Of a DNA stretch of 35,895 nucleotides, positions 32,773 to 35,895 are shown in pieces. The notes beneath the pieces are model-generated. The model was not told the DNA's origin. It did no database searches and saw only the letters and a program-made list of their open reading frames with translations. Source of the DNA: Alphaproteobacteria bacterium (GTDB lineage Bacteria; Pseudomonadota; Alphaproteobacteria; JAEUKQ01); assembly GCA_016794225.1 (NCBI GenBank), contig JAEUKQ010000010.1, positions 1 to 35,895 on the forward strand, in the 5' to 3' direction. A program made the translations under genes and the position numbers. Position 1 is the first letter of the stretch. Each line of letters opens with the position of its first letter.

Positions 32773-33112
32773 AAATTTCAGCTAAAAGAACTCCTAAAAG
32801 TAACGAGAATTTTTATTAAGATATAATCTTATATGAGGCTAGATACAAACATAATTCTTTTAAAAGCACAAATTTAACAGTTTTTACGAGTCGATTGCAG
32901 GTGTGGCAATGATCAGTTACCGGAGTTCGTAAAATAATTTAACAGCATCTTAGGGTTGTTCCGAGACCCGGATATCTTTTATTGGTTGTTGGCACATTCG
33001 ACTTTTAGTTGGTTAGAAAACCAATATAGGCCAGACATTTTATTTTTACGGATATTAGGTTTTGAAAAGTTATAACAGAAATATACAACACGCTTGGATT
33101 TAATCTTAAGAT
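32773..33112. other. Non-coding spacer between convergent genes
   Basis: The stretch is AT-rich with no convincing ORF or tRNA. The only structure seen is a perfect small hairpin TTGGTT-AGAA-AACCAA (33009-33024), with no T-run. It may hold terminators for tauE and the permease gene, but I cannot show one. Confidence 0.5.
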
Positions 33113-34186
33113 TTAATGATTATGGCGGTGGTGGATGTCTGGGTAGTGGGGGTGGCTGTGTAATAAGGGTGTATGCTGGTGCAAGTGGGAATGTGATGCC
33201 CCATGTGCATGTTCAGGTTGATGTGGATGTTGGTGATGTTGATCATGGACGTGTTGGTGTTGGTGCAGCAGTGATTCATGCCGATGTTCATGGGCATGAT
33301 GTTCGGTTAGATGAAGCAGGAGGCCTAAAAACATTAAAACGCCTGCCAATATTAATGGACTTGATAAAGTGTCACCCAGGAAAAATATAGAAAAAATTAC
33401 CCCAATAAAAGGTGCTAATGCAAAAGCCGCACTGGTGCGCCCGGTGCCAATGTGTCGTAGCCCTAAAATAAAACATAAAATACTAAGACCATAGCCAACA
33501 AACCCAATAATTGTCCCTATAAGCACAGGTGCCCAGCTGTTGAATAACTGGGCACCCAGTAAAAAGGCCAACCCGACATTCGTACTTCCAGCAACCAAAC
33601 TTTTTATTGCAACAATTTTAAGCGGGTTTGCTGTAGAAATTTTACGGGTGATATTATTATCAACAGCCCAGGCAAGGCAAGCGGTGATAACCATAGCGGC
33701 CCCTAATATGCTTTCTATTTTGCTTTGCTCAGACCATGCAAGAATTACGCCACCAGCCACAATCAGCACCATACCCAAAATCAGACGACCATTTGTATAT
33801 TCTTTTAATAAAAGCCAGGCAATTAAGGCAGTTAATACAGTCTCGAAGTTTAATAATAACGAAACGCTTGCAGCTGTCATAACAGCTAAGCCAAACATCA
33901 ACAAAACAGGGGCGATAACACCGCCAAATAATGTTGCAAGAGCCAGCCAAATATAATCTATCTGGGTAAAAGGTGTAACTTGCGGTATCTTTTTTGGAAT
34001 AAAATGGCCTATCGTTAAAACAAGACCCAACCCTAACCCCGATCCCAGATATAAAATGCCTGCGAGCAACCATGAATCGATAGTGCCAAGTAAATATTTT
34101 GTGGCAGGAGTACTTGCGCCAAATAACACGGCCGATGCAATAGCAAAACCATAACCAAAATTGGGTTTCCGTAGTGTATTATGCAT
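33113..34186 (-). CDS. DMT/EamA-family permease with His-rich tail
   Basis: This 357-residue protein has ten hydrophobic helices in two EamA halves (FAIASAVLFGASTPATKYLL; SVSLLLNFETVLTALIAWLL; TGRTSAAFALAPFIGVIFSI). Residues 292-357 carry 27 His in 66 positions, with HxH runs and few other charges. Such tails bind Ni, Co, Zn or Cu in other metal transporters. It might therefore export a metal or metal chelate, or sense one; no substrate can be read from the sequence. The ATG is at 34186. A candidate operator lies 18-38 bases upstream. Confidence 0.8.
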   Translation of the reverse strand: MHNTLRKPNFGYGFAIASAVLFGASTPATKYLLGTIDSWLLAGILYLGSGLGLGLVLTIGHFIPKKIPQVTPFTQIDYIWLALATLFGGVIAPVLLMFGLAVMTAASVSLLLNFETVLTALIAWLLLKEYTNGRLILGMVLIVAGGVILAWSEQSKIESILGAAMVITACLAWAVDNNITRKISTANPLKIVAIKSLVAGSTNVGLAFLLGAQLFNSWAPVLIGTIIGFVGYGLSILCFILGLRHIGTGRTSAAFALAPFIGVIFSIFFLGDTLSSPLILAGVLMFLGLLLHLTEHHAHEHRHESLLHQHQHVHDQHHQHPHQPEHAHGASHSHLHQHTPLLHSHPHYPDIHHRHNH

Positions 34187-34632
34187 AAAAATTGTTTTGT
34201 TGTGATATTATTGATAATGGTATCTTCAAAAATCCCTAAAACAGTTATGTGTCAATAACCGGCGTAAGCGGTATATTATGCTGGCATTATAAGGTTTTTC
34301 AACAAACCACAGCATATAATTCGGTAACTAAAGTTTTAATAATCAAGCATAATTATTACCAAAATATAGCCCGCTTCTGAATTGACCGAAATAGGTGTAC
34401 AAAATTAATAAACTGGCGGTGGGGTGACGTCCACATTATTTAATTAAGGTATTGATATAAATTGATAATAAAATACAGCCATTTATTATGTACCCGTATT
34501 TATACCCTTAAATCATAATAATTAAAAAATGGAAATTACTTTTTGGTATAATCTCATACAAACTGAAAAAATAGGAATAAGTTAATTTTCAGCTAATAAA
34601 CTATACAAAATACGTAGTGCTATTTAATGTTT
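34187..34632. promoter_or_regulatory. Non-coding region with a candidate metal-regulator site
   Basis: No ORF was found. At 34204-34224 there is an imperfect palindrome, GATA-N2-ATT-N3-AAT-N2-TATC (14 of 21 positions symmetric), close to the permease start. Its look is loosely Fur/Zur-like. The rest is AT-rich spacer. Confidence 0.4.
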
Positions 34633-35826
34633 TTATTCAGTAATAATCTGTATGTTTTTAATAGCTTTAGAGCAAATAGCATCAGATACTTGAGTGTTAT
34701 TGCCTTTTGCTATAACATGACCAGAACGATCATTTGAACTCAAAACCTCTTTTACGACAGAACCTTTTTTAACTGATAGAATAATTTCTTCGACTCCCTC
34801 AATATTTTTAGTTTCTTCCAGGCCAGAAATTAACTTAACCTTACCAGGAGTGGGGGTGAAAAAAGCAATAGTGGCCCCTCCGTCTGGTTTCTCATAAATT
34901 TTAGGTGGGCTAATATTTGCCAATTTTGCAGCCATCCAAGCAATAGGATGGCACCCATAAACCATTTCACATAACCTGCCAATTCTATCGCCCCCTACAC
35001 GATTATGAGTTTCTACTACTCTGGGTCCCTGTTTTGTTAGAATTACTTCAGTATGAGCCGGACCAAAATTAAGTTTAAGGCTGGTTAGTACTGCACAAGC
35101 TGATTCAGCAATTTGCTTTTTCAAATCTTCTGCGAGTTGTGAAGGTATTCTATGCCCAATTTCAACAAAATTATTATTTTTATGTTTATCAGTTACTGTA
35201 ATCACATAATGCCGACCGTTTTCTGTAACGGTCTCCACACTAAACTCTGGCCCCTCTAAAAAAACTTCTGCCAACCACCCTGTTTCTTCGAGTTTGACTA
35301 ATTTTGCCCACAATTCTTTTGCTGCTTCTATATTAGAATTGACCTTATAAATATTGCGACTTCCCCTCCCATCTACAGGTTTTATTATAATAGGGCCAGG
35401 ATATTTAGTCATAAAACCAACTAAATCACTTTCTTTTTGTACATGTTGCCAGGGCACAGAAGGTATGCCTATCTCATCTAAAATCTTACGCATAAGATCT
35501 TTGTTAAGCATAGCGAGAGTGGTTTCAGGGCTAGCCCCAAGGCAACCAAAAGCCTTATTTAAATGTGAAACAATAAGTAACCAAGGATCTGAAACAGCAA
35601 TAAAACCTGCCGGCTTTCGAGGACTTACGCTAGCAATCATCTTAAATAAATCATCAAACTTGATGGAGACTATATCAATTGCCAATGCTTTATCCGCTAA
35701 ACGAATAGCTGCCGGATCAATCTCGGTGGGTAGATCAATTAGCAGTACTTCGACCCCTACACTTTTTACAATCCGAACAATCGTTTCCTTAGCACCAACA
35801 AGAACAATTAAAGGTTTATCTGACAT
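34633..35826 (-). CDS. ATP-grasp ligase, probable amino acid ligase type
   Basis: This 397-residue enzyme has the N-terminal Rossmann-like part (residues 1-100), the ATP-grasp core (about 105-290) and a C-terminal domain. GPIIIKPVDGRGSRNIYKV (144-162) is the nucleotide loop with Lys149. E260, E272 and N275 in ETHNRVGGD (272-280) are the Mg and catalytic residues. The pattern matches the BacD/L-amino-acid ligase and dapdiamide-synthetase group, which joins a carboxylate to an amine with ATP. Substrates cannot be told. No other biosynthetic gene is visible; the window ends 69 bases upstream of its start, so partners could lie beyond. Confidence 0.8.
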   Translation of the reverse strand: MSDKPLIVLVGAKETIVRIVKSVGVEVLLIDLPTEIDPAAIRLADKALAIDIVSIKFDDLFKMIASVSPRKPAGFIAVSDPWLLIVSHLNKAFGCLGASPETTLAMLNKDLMRKILDEIGIPSVPWQHVQKESDLVGFMTKYPGPIIIKPVDGRGSRNIYKVNSNIEAAKELWAKLVKLEETGWLAEVFLEGPEFSVETVTENGRHYVITVTDKHKNNNFVEIGHRIPSQLAEDLKKQIAESACAVLTSLKLNFGPAHTEVILTKQGPRVVETHNRVGGDRIGRLCEMVYGCHPIAWMAAKLANISPPKIYEKPDGGATIAFFTPTPGKVKLISGLEETKNIEGVEEIILSVKKGSVVKEVLSSNDRSGHVIAKGNNTQVSDAICSKAIKNIQIITE

Positions 35827-35895
35827 AAGAATGTTTCCAGCTTAAAGTAAGGGGAATAGAAATTATTAATATTAATAATCCGAAAAAAGCATATG

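Noticed and set aside
33009-33024. Hairpin TTGGTT-AGAA-AACCAA as a terminator
   Set aside because: There is no T-run on either strand and the stem is short. Noted in the spacer entry only.
33094-33390. 98-residue plus-strand ORF rich in Gly, Val and Asp
   Set aside because: It is the antisense image of the His-rich tail of the DMT permease (His codons read backwards as Val and Met). Not a gene.

Overview
The window suggests a low-GC, facultatively anaerobic alphaproteobacterium. The gene set fits that group: separate NarK1- and NarK2-type transporters ahead of narGHJI, a NifM/parvulin gene after narI, NnrS, FNR/DNR-type regulators, a UbiM-like hydroxylase and a MoaC-MoaB fusion. I cannot name the genus from sequence alone.

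Layout. Positions 1-4190 are accessory. They hold the 3' end of a DUF3644/HEPN-like gene, two divergent small XRE regulators with a strong inverted repeat between them, a secreted propeller-like protein of unknown function, and a convergent secreted protein that looks like two HdeA-like domains. After these come two short decayed gene tails that copy the HTH gene and the HdeA-like gene. Positions 4188-7444 hold an NCS1 nucleobase/hydantoin permease, a divergent FMN-reductase/Nudix pair and a small Sel1-like exported protein.

Positions 7716-32772 are nearly all anaerobic metabolism: nrdDG (anaerobic ribonucleotide reductase), ubiM-like, moeA, an FNR-type regulator, narK1-narK2-narGHJI-ppiC/nifM-hemN-nnrS, a DNR-type regulator, and the Moco operon moaA-moaCB-moaD-moaE-mobA-DUF-tauE. 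FNR boxes (TTGAT-N4-ATCAA or close variants) lie before nrdD, between fnr and narK1, before narG, and before moaA. The moaA leader also carries a molybdenum-cofactor riboswitch followed by a hairpin that covers the ribosome binding site. Low oxygen (FNR), probably NO (DNR/NnrS) and Moco level are therefore read together. The chemistry encoded is nitrate to nitrite at a membrane NarGHI, with the Moco for NarG made next door. No nitrite reductase is present here, so nitrite is probably exported by NarK2.

Positions 33113-35826 carry a DMT-family permease with a very His-rich tail and an orphan ATP-grasp ligase. No rRNA, tRNA, CRISPR array, intact insertion sequence or prophage was seen. Several start codons were moved from the longest reading frame to the ATG or GTG that has a Shine-Dalgarno sequence or fits the family length. 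Family assignments come from reading motifs, not from database searches.
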